The notes under the pieces are model-generated. The model had not been told where the DNA came from. It was given only the letters and a program-made list of their open reading frames with translations, and searched no databases. A stretch of 64,000 nt of DNA. Source: Actinacidiphila sp. DG2A-62. Lineage in GTDB: Bacteria; Actinomycetota; Actinomycetes; Streptomycetales; Streptomycetaceae. How positions within the stretch are numbered: the first letter of the stretch is position 1; every line of letters begins with the position of its first letter. A program made the translations under genes and the position numbers. Where the stretch lies: contig NZ_JAYMGI010000002.1 in the NCBI RefSeq assembly GCF_035825295.1, forward strand, positions 4,159,001-4,223,000, given 5' to 3'. Below are positions 1 to 7,084 of this stretch, one piece after another.

Positions 1-1254
1 CGGGAACAGCCGGACGGTGCGCAGGTGCTGGTCGGAACCGAGGTCTGTCTGCACCCACTTGACGGTGTCCGGGTCGGACTCGATGCCGGAGTGGTAGCCC
101 TCGGAGGCGTCCACCGAGCCGTCGATGCCGTCGGTGAGCGCGGCGGGCGACCAGCCGGCGGTGGTCGTGGTGTCCAGCGCGGTCACCGGCCGGCCCTGCG
201 CGAGGCTCTTGTCGTGCGCGACCGGGAACAGCGCCTTCACCGGCGCCCAGTGGGAGGCGTCGAAGCCGGGGGTGTCCCAGCCGGCCGCCTCCTTGCGGGC
301 GTCGTACGTCTCGCCGAACCAGAAGTCGTCACCGGTGACCGGGCCGGGCGCGGTCCGCCACGCCGGCGAGGTGCCGAACGCGGCGGTGCTGCCGTCGGTG
401 TAGGTGACGTCGAGCTGTGCGGCGACCACCGGCGAGCCGCTGAACTGGCCCTTGCCGGCGAGGAATCCGAGGGTGTTCCGACCGGTGCGGAGCATCGCGG
501 TGACGTCCAGGGCGCGGTAGAGGACGCGGCTGCCGTAGTCGGTGACGGAGGAGTCCAGGACCTCCTTCGGCGCCACCCGGGCGCCGTTCAGGTGCGGTTC
601 GACGATGCCCTGCGCGCCGAAGTACAGCCGGGCGCGGGCGACCGGCCGGGCCACGTCGACGTCGCCGCGGACGTAGGAGCCGTCGTCGACCCGCAGCCAG
701 GAGGCCGCCGACCAGTCGGCGGCGGCGAGCAGCCCGGTGTCGAAGGTCGCGGGCGCCGACCAGGGCGACGCCCGGCCCTCGCGGTTCCACGTCCGCACCG
801 ACCAGGTGTAGGTGTGGTCGGCGAGCAGCGCGGGCCCGGTGTACGGCGCCTGCGTGGAGTCGGCCGACCTGATCCTGCCGGAGTTCCAGCCGCCGCCCAC
901 GCGGTCCTTCGGGCCGCTCTTCACCGGCGCGACCCGCAGCTGGTACGCGGTCTGCGCCTCGGCGCGGCCGGTGTCGCGCACCGTCCAGGCGAACGACGGG
1001 CCGGCGCCGCCGCCGACCAGCGCAGCGCCGCTCTGCCCGTCCGCGCGCAGCCCGGTGGGGGAGAGCGGCCCGGGGTGCGCGCCGCCGTGCGGGCCGCCGT
1101 GCTCGGTCCCGCCGGGCGCGGCGGAAGCGGCGGCGGGGGCGGCGGACGCGGCGGCGGACGCGGCGGACGCGGCGCCGGGCGCAGCCAGGGCGGCTCCGGT
1201 GAGCGCGGCCAGGGCGGTCAGCGCCGCCAGGGTTCTGCTCCGCACCGCCGTCAC
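1..1254 (-). CDS. alpha-L-rhamnosidase-like exported glycosidase (GH78 type), C-terminus beyond window
   Basis: Reading leftwards from a GTG at 1254, the protein begins with an alanine-rich signal peptide (MTAVRSRTLAALTALAALTG). An N-terminal Ig-like rhamnosidase module follows (AEAQTAYQLRV; TYTWSVRTWNREGRASPWS). Next comes a jelly-roll carbohydrate-binding segment (GAQGIVEPHLNG), then the start of an F5/8-type discoidin insert (DASEGYHSG) at the window edge. This order is typical of bacterial GH78 alpha-L-rhamnosidases, which remove terminal rhamnose from plant or bacterial glycans. The catalytic barrel lies outside the window, so activity cannot be confirmed. The start overlaps the upstream rhamnosidase stop (GTGA, 1251-1254), implying translational coupling. 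Confidence 0.85.
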   Translation of the reverse strand, partial: MTAVRSRTLAALTALAALTGAALAAPGAASAASAAASAAPAAASAAPGGTEHGGPHGGAHPGPLSPTGLRADGQSGAALVGGGAGPSFAWTVRDTGRAEAQTAYQLRVAPVKSGPKDRVGGGWNSGRIRSADSTQAPYTGPALLADHTYTWSVRTWNREGRASPWSAPATFDTGLLAAADWSAASWLRVDDGSYVRGDVDVARPVARARLYFGAQGIVEPHLNGARVAPKEVLDSSVTDYGSRVLYRALDVTAMLRTGRNTLGFLAGKGQFSGSPVVAAQLDVTYTDGSTAAFGTSPAWRTAPGPVTGDDFWFGETYDARKEAAGWDTPGFDASHWAPVKALFPVAHDKSLAQGRPVTALDTTTTAGWSPAALTDGIDGSVDASEGYHSGIESDPDTVKWVQTDLGSDQHLRTVRLFP

Positions 1255-3914
1255 CTCCCCGCCGGGCGGACGGTGACGGTGTGGGCGCCCGCGCCGAGGC
1301 CGGCCAGCGTGATCCGGCCGTCGGCGGCGGTCACGCCCCCGGCCGCGGCCCGGCCCCTGGTCCACACGCGGCGGCCGTCCAGCGCGACGTCCACGCCGCG
1401 GCCGTCGGTGGGCACCGCGACCGTGCCCCGGGTGCCGCGCGGCGCGCGCACCTCCAGCGTGAACACGCCGGCCGCCGGGTGCTGCCAGTCGGCGGTCAAC
1501 GGGCCGTGCGGCGTGGGCACCTGGCCGCGTGCCCAGGCGACGGAGCCGGGCGTGGGACGCACCGACCAGGTGGCGAAGCCGGGCGCGGTCGGCAGCACGC
1601 CGAGCAGTTCGTTGGTCAGCGCGGGCAGCACCCCGGTGGACCAGCCGTGCGCCATGCTCGTGTACGCGCCCTCGTACAGCGAGCCGTCCGGGCCGATGCC
1701 CTCCCAGTGGGTGGTGCCGGGGTCGTTGCGGTCCATCCAGCCGTACATGCGGCGGATCTGGTCCAGCGCGGAGTCGGCGCGCCCGGTGCGGAAGCGCGCG
1801 AGCAGCTCGGGGTAGGAGGTGAAGGCGTAGACGCGCTGCGAGGCGCCGCCGAAGATCGTGTCGTTGTCCATGAAGGCGTTGCCGTAGGGCCGCACGGTCG
1901 TCGCGTCCAGGTGGGCGAGCGCGGAGGCGGCCCGCGCGGCGTCGGCGACGCCGGCCACCACCGCGATGGCGTTGCCGTCCTGCGCGTGCCGCACCTCGCC
2001 GGTCGCGGAGTCCAGGTAGGCGCCCGCGGCGTCGTCCCACAAGTGCTCGTTGACCGCGGCGGCGACCTGCCGGGCCCGCCCGCTCCACCGCGCGGCGTCG
2101 TCGGCGTGGCCGAGCCAGCCGGCCAGCGCCGCGGCGTCGTCGAGCGCCTGCACGTACAGCACGTTGTAGTAGGTGACGCGCCCGGTGCGGCCGAGGAAGG
2201 CGTAGTCGCCGTAGCCGCCGGTGCCGTTCAGGCCCTTGCTGAGCAGTCCGTCGGCGTCGGTGACCGAGGGGTACCAGGTGTCGAGGACCTTGGTCAGCTG
2301 CGGGTAGTAGCGGGCGGCGTAGCCGCGGTCGCCGGTGTAGAGGACGTAGTCCCAGCTGCACGTCACCCACCACAGCGGGTAGTCGAACAGCGGGAGGGTG
2401 TAGCCGTTGATCGACGCCGGCGGTATCCAGCCGTCCGCGCGCTGGTGGTCGGCGAGGTCGGCGAGCACGTTGCGGGCCGCGGCGGCGGCGTCGTCGTGCG
2501 TCAGGTACAGGGTGCGCGCGGAGACCGCGAGGTCGCCGACGTACGGGTCGCGGTCGCGCTTGGCGCCGTCGTGCAGCACCAGCTTGCCGTCCAGGGACGG
2601 GGAGTCGGCGCCGCGCGGGTCGATGTCCTCGGGCCGGAAGGTGTCGGTGACCAGTTCGTTGGTGTAAGCGGCGCCGTACCAGTAGCGGTTGAGGTCGTCG
2701 TCGGAGCTGAGGAACCAGCCGCGGTAGGTGCCGGGCGTGCCGACGTAGCCGGTGAAGTCCAGCCAGACCGAGTCGATCGCGACCTCGCCGTAGGGCAGCG
2801 CCGCGGGCGCGTCGGCGGGCAGCGCGTCCAGGCTGATCTGCAGATAGCGGAAGCCGTGCAGGCCGTCGGCGTAGACCTTGTTCCCGCCGTTCCCGCCCGT
2901 CTGGTAGCCGCGGGTGTCGGTCCACTTCAGGCCGCCGGCGGGCACGGCGATCTGGTCGGTGCCCTGCGCGGGCACGCCGGACTGGTCGGAGCGGGTGAAG
3001 TCGCTGCGGTCGGTGAGGAATTGGAGCGTCTCGGAGAACGCCAGCCGGATCCCCGGACTGCCCGCGGACGCGGAGGCGAAGGTGATGTGCGGGTAGCCCA
3101 CCACGACCTTGCCGAAGTCCACGACCACCCGCGGGACGTCGTCGTCGGCGAGCACGTCCGGGTAGACCTCGTTGACCCGGGTGAAGTCGCCCTTGGAGGT
3201 GTCCTGGTCGGCGGTCACGGTGATCCGCACCTGCGTGGTGCTCACCGGCGCGGCGAACGGCACGGCGCGCCGCACCCGCGTGTTGCCCGCGACGGTGGCG
3301 GCGGTCGTCCAGGCCGAGCCGTCCCAGGTCTCCACGGTGAAGTCGGTGGGGAACCCGTCGGGGTTGGACAGCAGGGTGATGCCGGGCAGCGTGAGCGGCG
3401 CGGGCGTGGTGATGGTCAGGACGTCCGGATAGGCGGCGATCGTGTCGTCGTTCCAGAACGTGTCGGTGTCGCCGTCGACGGCGTTGCTCGCGTCGTAGGT
3501 GCGCGGGCGGCCGTCGTTGCCGTTGTTCGGCGCGTGCGAGGAGGACGCGGCGGCGGTGGTGCCGTCCGGCCAGCGCGGCGGCGCGACGGGCTGCGGCCGC
3601 CTGAGCACGGTGGTCCGGCCGCCGGGCTTCAGCAGCGCATCGGCGCGGGTGACGTCGCCGCTGCTGTGCTGGACGCGGACCGGCCGCACGGTGCGTCCGG
3701 ACGGGCCCCGCACGTAGGACTGCCAGGAGGGGGCGCCGTGCGAGGCGCCGGGGCCGTGCGCGGGAACGGCGGCGGCGTCGGCTCCGCCGCCGGGGCGGGC
3801 GGCGGCGGGCCCGGCCGCGGCGACCGTCAGGCCGGCGGCGACGGCGGCGCCGCCGAGACCGGCCTTGAGCACGGTGCGGCGCTGCGGGACGGAGGCGGGA
3901 GGGTGCGCGGACAT
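1251..3914 (-). CDS. Tat-exported GH78-type alpha-L-rhamnosidase with F5/8C (discoidin) domain
   Basis: 887 aa. The N-terminus has a twin-arginine signal (QRRTVLKAGLGGAAVAAG), so a folded exported enzyme is expected. A discoidin/F5/8 type C carbohydrate-binding region occupies roughly residues 105-250. After it comes a six-hairpin (alpha/alpha)6 glycosidase region, with an acidic KRDRDPYVGDL motif near residue 460 and the family-typical GWSTGVLPALTNELLG near 780, then a C-terminal beta domain. The ATG at 3914 has an AGGAG ribosome site 8 bases upstream. It is the first gene of an operon with the overlapping second rhamnosidase. A LacI-type operator sits 46 bp upstream, suggesting sugar-inducible control. 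Exact substrate is inferred from family only. Confidence 0.85.
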   Translation of the reverse strand: MSAHPPASVPQRRTVLKAGLGGAAVAAGLTVAAAGPAAARPGGGADAAAVPAHGPGASHGAPSWQSYVRGPSGRTVRPVRVQHSSGDVTRADALLKPGGRTTVLRRPQPVAPPRWPDGTTAAASSSHAPNNGNDGRPRTYDASNAVDGDTDTFWNDDTIAAYPDVLTITTPAPLTLPGITLLSNPDGFPTDFTVETWDGSAWTTAATVAGNTRVRRAVPFAAPVSTTQVRITVTADQDTSKGDFTRVNEVYPDVLADDDVPRVVVDFGKVVVGYPHITFASASAGSPGIRLAFSETLQFLTDRSDFTRSDQSGVPAQGTDQIAVPAGGLKWTDTRGYQTGGNGGNKVYADGLHGFRYLQISLDALPADAPAALPYGEVAIDSVWLDFTGYVGTPGTYRGWFLSSDDDLNRYWYGAAYTNELVTDTFRPEDIDPRGADSPSLDGKLVLHDGAKRDRDPYVGDLAVSARTLYLTHDDAAAAARNVLADLADHQRADGWIPPASINGYTLPLFDYPLWWVTCSWDYVLYTGDRGYAARYYPQLTKVLDTWYPSVTDADGLLSKGLNGTGGYGDYAFLGRTGRVTYYNVLYVQALDDAAALAGWLGHADDAARWSGRARQVAAAVNEHLWDDAAGAYLDSATGEVRHAQDGNAIAVVAGVADAARAASALAHLDATTVRPYGNAFMDNDTIFGGASQRVYAFTSYPELLARFRTGRADSALDQIRRMYGWMDRNDPGTTHWEGIGPDGSLYEGAYTSMAHGWSTGVLPALTNELLGVLPTAPGFATWSVRPTPGSVAWARGQVPTPHGPLTADWQHPAAGVFTLEVRAPRGTRGTVAVPTDGRGVDVALDGRRVWTRGRAAAGGVTAADGRITLAGLGAGAHTVTVRPAGR

Positions 3915-3956
3915 GTGCGGCTCCTGACCGGTCAGGTGAGGCTACGTCGGACCATC

Positions 3957-3972
3957 GTTTGAACGATTCAAT
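3957..3972. promoter_or_regulatory. LacI-family-type operator, proximal copy
   Basis: TGAACGATTCA (3960-3970) is an inverted repeat TGAA-N3-TTCA, the form recognised by many actinobacterial LacI-family sugar regulators. It lies 46 bp upstream of the rhamnosidase ATG, where it would overlap the promoter. An opposite-orientation copy with two extra matching bases lies 86 bp further upstream. The rest of the 328-bp gap 3915-4242 contains no gene that I can support. Confidence 0.6.
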
Positions 3973-4045
3973 ACACGCAACGGGCAGCAGGCTACAAGCA
4001 CCTGCCGGTGGCGTACAGGGGTCGCGCAGGAATCAGATCGGGAGG

Positions 4046-4058
4046 TGAATCGTTCAAA
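4046..4058. promoter_or_regulatory. LacI-family-type operator, distal copy
   Basis: TGAATCGTTCAAA is the exact reverse complement of 3958-3970, centre-to-centre 86 bp (about eight helical turns) from the proximal operator. That spacing is compatible with DNA looping by a tetrameric LacI-type repressor. It is also upstream of the divergently transcribed universal stress protein gene, so it could affect either direction. Confidence 0.55.
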
Positions 4059-4242
4059 GGTCGCTCAGGCGGGGGCGCGTGGCCGGGCGGGCGCGGCCGG
4101 GCGCGGGCGGCGGTGGCGTACGGTGGCGGACGTCACTGCCGCGGCGGGAATGGCCGGCTCCGCCGGTCCGCTGATCGAGGTGCGAGGGCCCCGCATCCGT
4201 GAGCCCCCGCCGAGAACCCCTGCGGACAAGGAAGTTGCCACC

Positions 4243-4686
4243 ATGTACAAGAGCATCCTGGCTGCCGTCGACGGCTCGTCCCACGGCACGGCCGTACTGG
4301 AGGCGACCGCCTCGCTCGCCAAGCTGACCGGCGCGACCGCGTACATCATCCACATCCGGCCGTCGCAGGTGATCTCGGGCGGGTTCACCAGCGCCGTCGT
4401 CCCCACCGAGGAGAACGACGAGAGCCGCCGGGTGGTCGAGGAGGCGGTGGCGCGGCTGCGCGCCGAGGGCGTCACCGCGGACGGCGAGGTGGATGAGGGC
4501 CTGCGCGAGGACCTGGCCGGGATCCTGGTCGAGCGCGCCGAGGAGATCGGCGCCGACCTGATAGCGGTCGGCCCCGGCCACTACAGCGGCATCGCGGCGC
4601 TGCTGCACCCGAGCGTCAGCCGCGGGGTCGCGAAGCAGTCGCGGGTGTCGGTGCTGCTGGTGCACAGCGGGGCCGAGGAGGGCTGA
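4243..4686 (+). CDS. universal stress protein (UspA family)
   Basis: 147 aa, a single Usp domain. The fold starts with ILAAVDGSSHG. The C-terminal nucleotide-loop region GPGHYSGIAALLHPSVSRGV approximates the G-x2-G-x9-G(S/T) ATP-binding signature and is followed by the last strand VSVLLVHS. The ATG at 4243 was chosen because homology begins there and AAGGAAG precedes it. An in-frame upstream GTG/ATG extension (from 4045) is arginine- and glycine-rich and unlike the family. Universal stress proteins bind ATP and support survival in dormancy or stress, but the specific role here is unknown. The gene is monocistronic, closed by a strong hairpin at 4701-4739. Confidence 0.9.
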   Translation: MYKSILAAVDGSSHGTAVLEATASLAKLTGATAYIIHIRPSQVISGGFTSAVVPTEENDESRRVVEEAVARLRAEGVTADGEVDEGLREDLAGILVERAEEIGADLIAVGPGHYSGIAALLHPSVSRGVAKQSRVSVLLVHSGAEEG

Positions 4687-4700
4687 GCGCGCCGCCGTTT

Positions 4701-4739
4701 TCGCCGCCGTTCCCAGGATTTCCCCGGGGACGGCGGCGA
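4701..4739 (+). terminator. strong hairpin terminator after the usp gene
   Basis: Arms 4701-4714 and 4726-4739 pair over 14 bp with one non-Watson-Crick position and an 11-nt loop. There is no T-run, as is common in Streptomyces terminators. It sits directly after the usp stop and before the cold-shock leader. Confidence 0.65.
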
Positions 4740-4788
4740 GTGTGTTAGCGTGGACCACGTTGCAGTTTTGGTACCCATGGTTTCTGTG

Positions 4789-4826
4789 TGCGCCTGACGG
4801 GATGTGACCCCTCGGGCGCATTTTTT
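4789..4826 (+). promoter_or_regulatory. terminator-like hairpin plus T6 in the cold-shock gene leader (possible attenuator)
   Basis: TGCGCC (4789-4794) pairs with GGCGCA (4815-4820), with an inner GGG/CCC pairing, and is immediately followed by TTTTTT (4821-4826). This is an intrinsic terminator placed 90-125 nt upstream of the csp start instead of after a gene. A long structured leader is a hallmark of cold-shock genes, so temperature-dependent attenuation is a reasonable inference. It could instead be a second terminator of usp. Confidence 0.5.
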
Positions 4827-4913
4827 GTTCACGGCCTCCGAACGGGGTCAATTCAGCGACTCCGAGGCCGCGCGGTGCGGCCCCGGATTGTGCCCCTCAT
4901 TCAGGAGATCGAT

Positions 4914-5117
4914 ATGGCAACCGGCACCGTGAAGTGGTTCAACGCGGAAAAGGGCTTCGGCTTCATCGAGCAGGACGGCGGCGGCGCGGACGTCTTCGCC
5001 CACTACTCGAACATCGCCGCCCAGGGCTTCCGTGAGCTGCACGAGGGCCAGAAGGTCAGCTTCGACGTCACGCAGGGCCAGAAGGGCCCGCAGGCGGAGA
5101 ACATCGTCCCGGCCTGA
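4914..5117 (+). CDS. cold-shock protein (CspA family)
   Basis: 67 aa, essentially one cold-shock domain. It carries RNP1-type KGFGFIEQ and RNP2-type VFAHYS motifs, which stack on single-stranded RNA or DNA, preceded by GTVKWFNAEKG. AGGAG ends 6 bases before the ATG. The protein is expected to act as a cytoplasmic RNA chaperone that melts mRNA structure at low temperature. It has a long leader with a terminator-like hairpin. The fatty-acid desaturase and the SCO5918-family gene follow on the same strand, suggesting a cold-adaptation locus. Confidence 0.95.
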   Translation: MATGTVKWFNAEKGFGFIEQDGGGADVFAHYSNIAAQGFRELHEGQKVSFDVTQGQKGPQAENIVPA

Positions 5118-5384
5118 CCCCGGAACCCGGTCCCGGCGGGCGCGACGCGCCCGCGGTGGACCCCCGGCCGGGTCCCGAGCCCCTCTTCCGTACGGGCACG
5201 GGACCCGGCCGCCCGCTTTCTCCCGGCCGCCGCGCCGCGTCGTCCCGCAGCGTCCCCCAGCTTCCGCCCTCCGCGTGAGCGACCCCGGTTTCACCCGTTC
5301 GGCTCGTTCTGCGGATCTCCGCCCGCTCTCGCATGTCCGCGGGTCTTCTCCGGCACGTGCCGCCGCAAGGAAGAAGACCTCCGC

Positions 5385-6686
5385 ATGGAACAGCACCGGG
5401 AGCGCCTCCCGGCGCCGGCCGGATCAGCGCCTGCCCCATCAGCGCCGGCCCGATCGACGCCTGCCCCGTCAGCGCCCGCCCGATCAGCGCCGGCCCGATC
5501 GACGCCTGCCGTCGCCGCAACCGCCGCCGCGCCGGAACCCCCCGCGACGCCCGCCCTCGACGGCGCCGGCCTCGCCGGACCCGCAGACCCCGCCGCGCTC
5601 GCCCGTGAGGGAGCCGGCCTCGCCACGCTCGCCCCCGAGAGCAGCCTCACCCCCCAGAGCAGCCTCGCCCGCGAGGGCAGCGACTTCGCCGTGCTGACCC
5701 GCGCGATAGCCGCCGCGGGTCTGCTGGCGCGGCGCCCCGGCTACTACGCGGCGCGCATCGGCGGCGTCGCCGTGCTCTACGCCGCCGCCTGGACGGTGTT
5801 CGCGCTGCTGGGCCACTCCTGGTGGCAACTGCTCGTGGCCGGCGTGCTCGGTGTGCTGTTCGCGCAGGTGGCGCTGGTGGCCCACGACATCGCGCACCGG
5901 CAGGTCTTCCGGCTGCGCGGGCCGAGCGAGGCGGCCGGCCGGATCGCCGGCAACCTGTGCGTCGGCATGAGCTACGGCTGGTGGCAGGACAAGCACACCC
6001 GCCACCACGCCAACCCCAATCACGAGGACCTCGACCCGGACGTGTCCCCCGACGTCCTCGTCTGGTCGCGGCGACAGGCCGTGGACGCCCGCGGCGCGGC
6101 CCGCTGGATCGGCGGACGGCAGGCGTACTGGTTCTTCCCGCTGCTGACCCTGGAGGGCATGAACCTCCACGTCGCGGGCGTGCGCGCGTTGTTCCGCCCG
6201 GTCTACCGGCGACGCGGCCTGGAGGCGGTCCTGCTCGGCCTGCACATCGCCGGGTACGCGGCCGCGCTGCTGCTGGTGCTCAACCCGCTCCAGGCGCTGG
6301 CCTTCCTGGCCGTGCACCAGGCGGTGTTCGGCGTCTACCTGGGCTGCACCTTCGCGCCCAACCACAAGGGCATGCCGACGCTGACCGGCGACGAGCGCCC
6401 GGACTTCCTGCGCCGCCAGGTGCTGACCTCGCGCAACGTCCGCGGCGGCCCGCTGGTCGACGTCGTCCTCGGCGGGCTCAACTACCAGGTCGAGCACCAC
6501 CTGTTCCCGAGCATGCCCACCCCCCACCTGCGCCGCGCCCAGCCGATCGTCAAGGCGCACTGCGCGCGGCTGGGCATCGCGTACACCGAGTCCGGCCTGC
6601 TCGCCTCCTACGCCGAGGCACTGCGCCATCTGCACCGGGTCGGGGCTCCGCTGCGCGTGCCCCGGGCCGCGCCGACCCTGTCGTGA
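5385..6686 (+). CDS. membrane fatty-acid desaturase
   Basis: 433 aa. The three histidine boxes of acyl-lipid desaturases are visible: HDIAH near residue 167, HTRHHANPNH near 205 and QVEHHLFP near 370. Hydrophobic segments lie around 120-165 and 280-330. These boxes bind the di-iron centre that introduces a double bond into a fatty-acyl chain. The first ~95 residues are a low-complexity Ala/Pro/Ser/Arg tail encoded by an imperfect minisatellite (about 5411-5512), absent from typical members, so the true start could be downstream. AAGGAAG precedes the ATG at 5385. Position after csp suggests increased membrane unsaturation in the cold. Regiospecificity cannot be read from the sequence. Confidence 0.9.
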   Translation: MEQHRERLPAPAGSAPAPSAPARSTPAPSAPARSAPARSTPAVAATAAAPEPPATPALDGAGLAGPADPAALAREGAGLATLAPESSLTPQSSLAREGSDFAVLTRAIAAAGLLARRPGYYAARIGGVAVLYAAAWTVFALLGHSWWQLLVAGVLGVLFAQVALVAHDIAHRQVFRLRGPSEAAGRIAGNLCVGMSYGWWQDKHTRHHANPNHEDLDPDVSPDVLVWSRRQAVDARGAARWIGGRQAYWFFPLLTLEGMNLHVAGVRALFRPVYRRRGLEAVLLGLHIAGYAAALLLVLNPLQALAFLAVHQAVFGVYLGCTFAPNHKGMPTLTGDERPDFLRRQVLTSRNVRGGPLVDVVLGGLNYQVEHHLFPSMPTPHLRRAQPIVKAHCARLGIAYTESGLLASYAEALRHLHRVGAPLRVPRAAPTLS

Positions 6687-6697
6687 TCCTCCGCCGG

Positions 6698-6727
6698 CCG
6701 CGGGCGGGTACGCGTACCCGCCCGCGG
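6698..6727. terminator. 30-bp perfect palindrome after the desaturase gene
   Basis: Positions 6698-6727 form a perfect 30-bp inverted repeat centred on ACGCGT, starting 12 nt after the desaturase stop. It has no loop and no T-run. It is most likely a terminator or mRNA 3' stabiliser. As a palindromic DNA site, protein binding is also possible. Confidence 0.5.
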
Positions 6728-6814
6728 CACATCACGACGAAGCCCGCTGTCGCCCGCGCCGGAACCGTGAGACCGTGGCTGTCCGGCTCCCCTCTCTCCC
6801 CTTGTCGAGGCCTG

Positions 6815-7057
6815 ATGCGCGTCACCATCGCCCGCCGCCACTTCTACTTCCACCCGTCCGAAGTGGAGCAGGCGATGAACGGGGTGGCTCCCGAGCCCGT
6901 CGTCGCCGGCGCGTCCGTCGACATCGGCGGGGTCCGCTACCCCGTGATGCAGGTCGGCTCGGTGATCACCCGCCAGGACCGGCGCGACTTCAGCGCCGGC
7001 GAGGTGCACCGCGCGATGAAGGCGCTGGGCTTCACCTGTCACGTCACCTCCGGCTGA
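6815..7057 (+). CDS. SCO5918-family small protein
   Basis: 80 aa. MRVTIARRHFYFHPSEVEQA and the following GVRYPVMQVGSVITRQDRRD match, from memory, the SCO5918 family of Streptomyces, which has no known function. Related genes usually lie beside a cold-shock protein and a DEAD-box helicase. Here the neighbour is a desaturase, so the cold-shock association persists without the helicase. There is no signal peptide or membrane segment, so it is probably cytoplasmic. The start at ATG 6815 is the first residue of the conserved family N-terminus. No strong ribosome site is seen. Confidence 0.8.
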   Translation: MRVTIARRHFYFHPSEVEQAMNGVAPEPVVAGASVDIGGVRYPVMQVGSVITRQDRRDFSAGEVHRAMKALGFTCHVTSG

Positions 7058-7084
7058 TCCCGGCGCGCGGGGGGCGTACGCGCG

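Noticed and set aside
1281..3962. 893-aa open frame on the plus strand opposite the rhamnosidase
   Set aside because: High-GC shadow: Val/Gly/Arg-rich translation with no domain, while the minus strand gives a clear GH78 protein with signal peptide and ribosome site.
4045..4242. N-terminal extension of the universal stress protein
   Set aside because: Arg/Gly-rich, unlike the family, and it would place the operator inside the coding region. ATG 4243 matches the Usp fold start.
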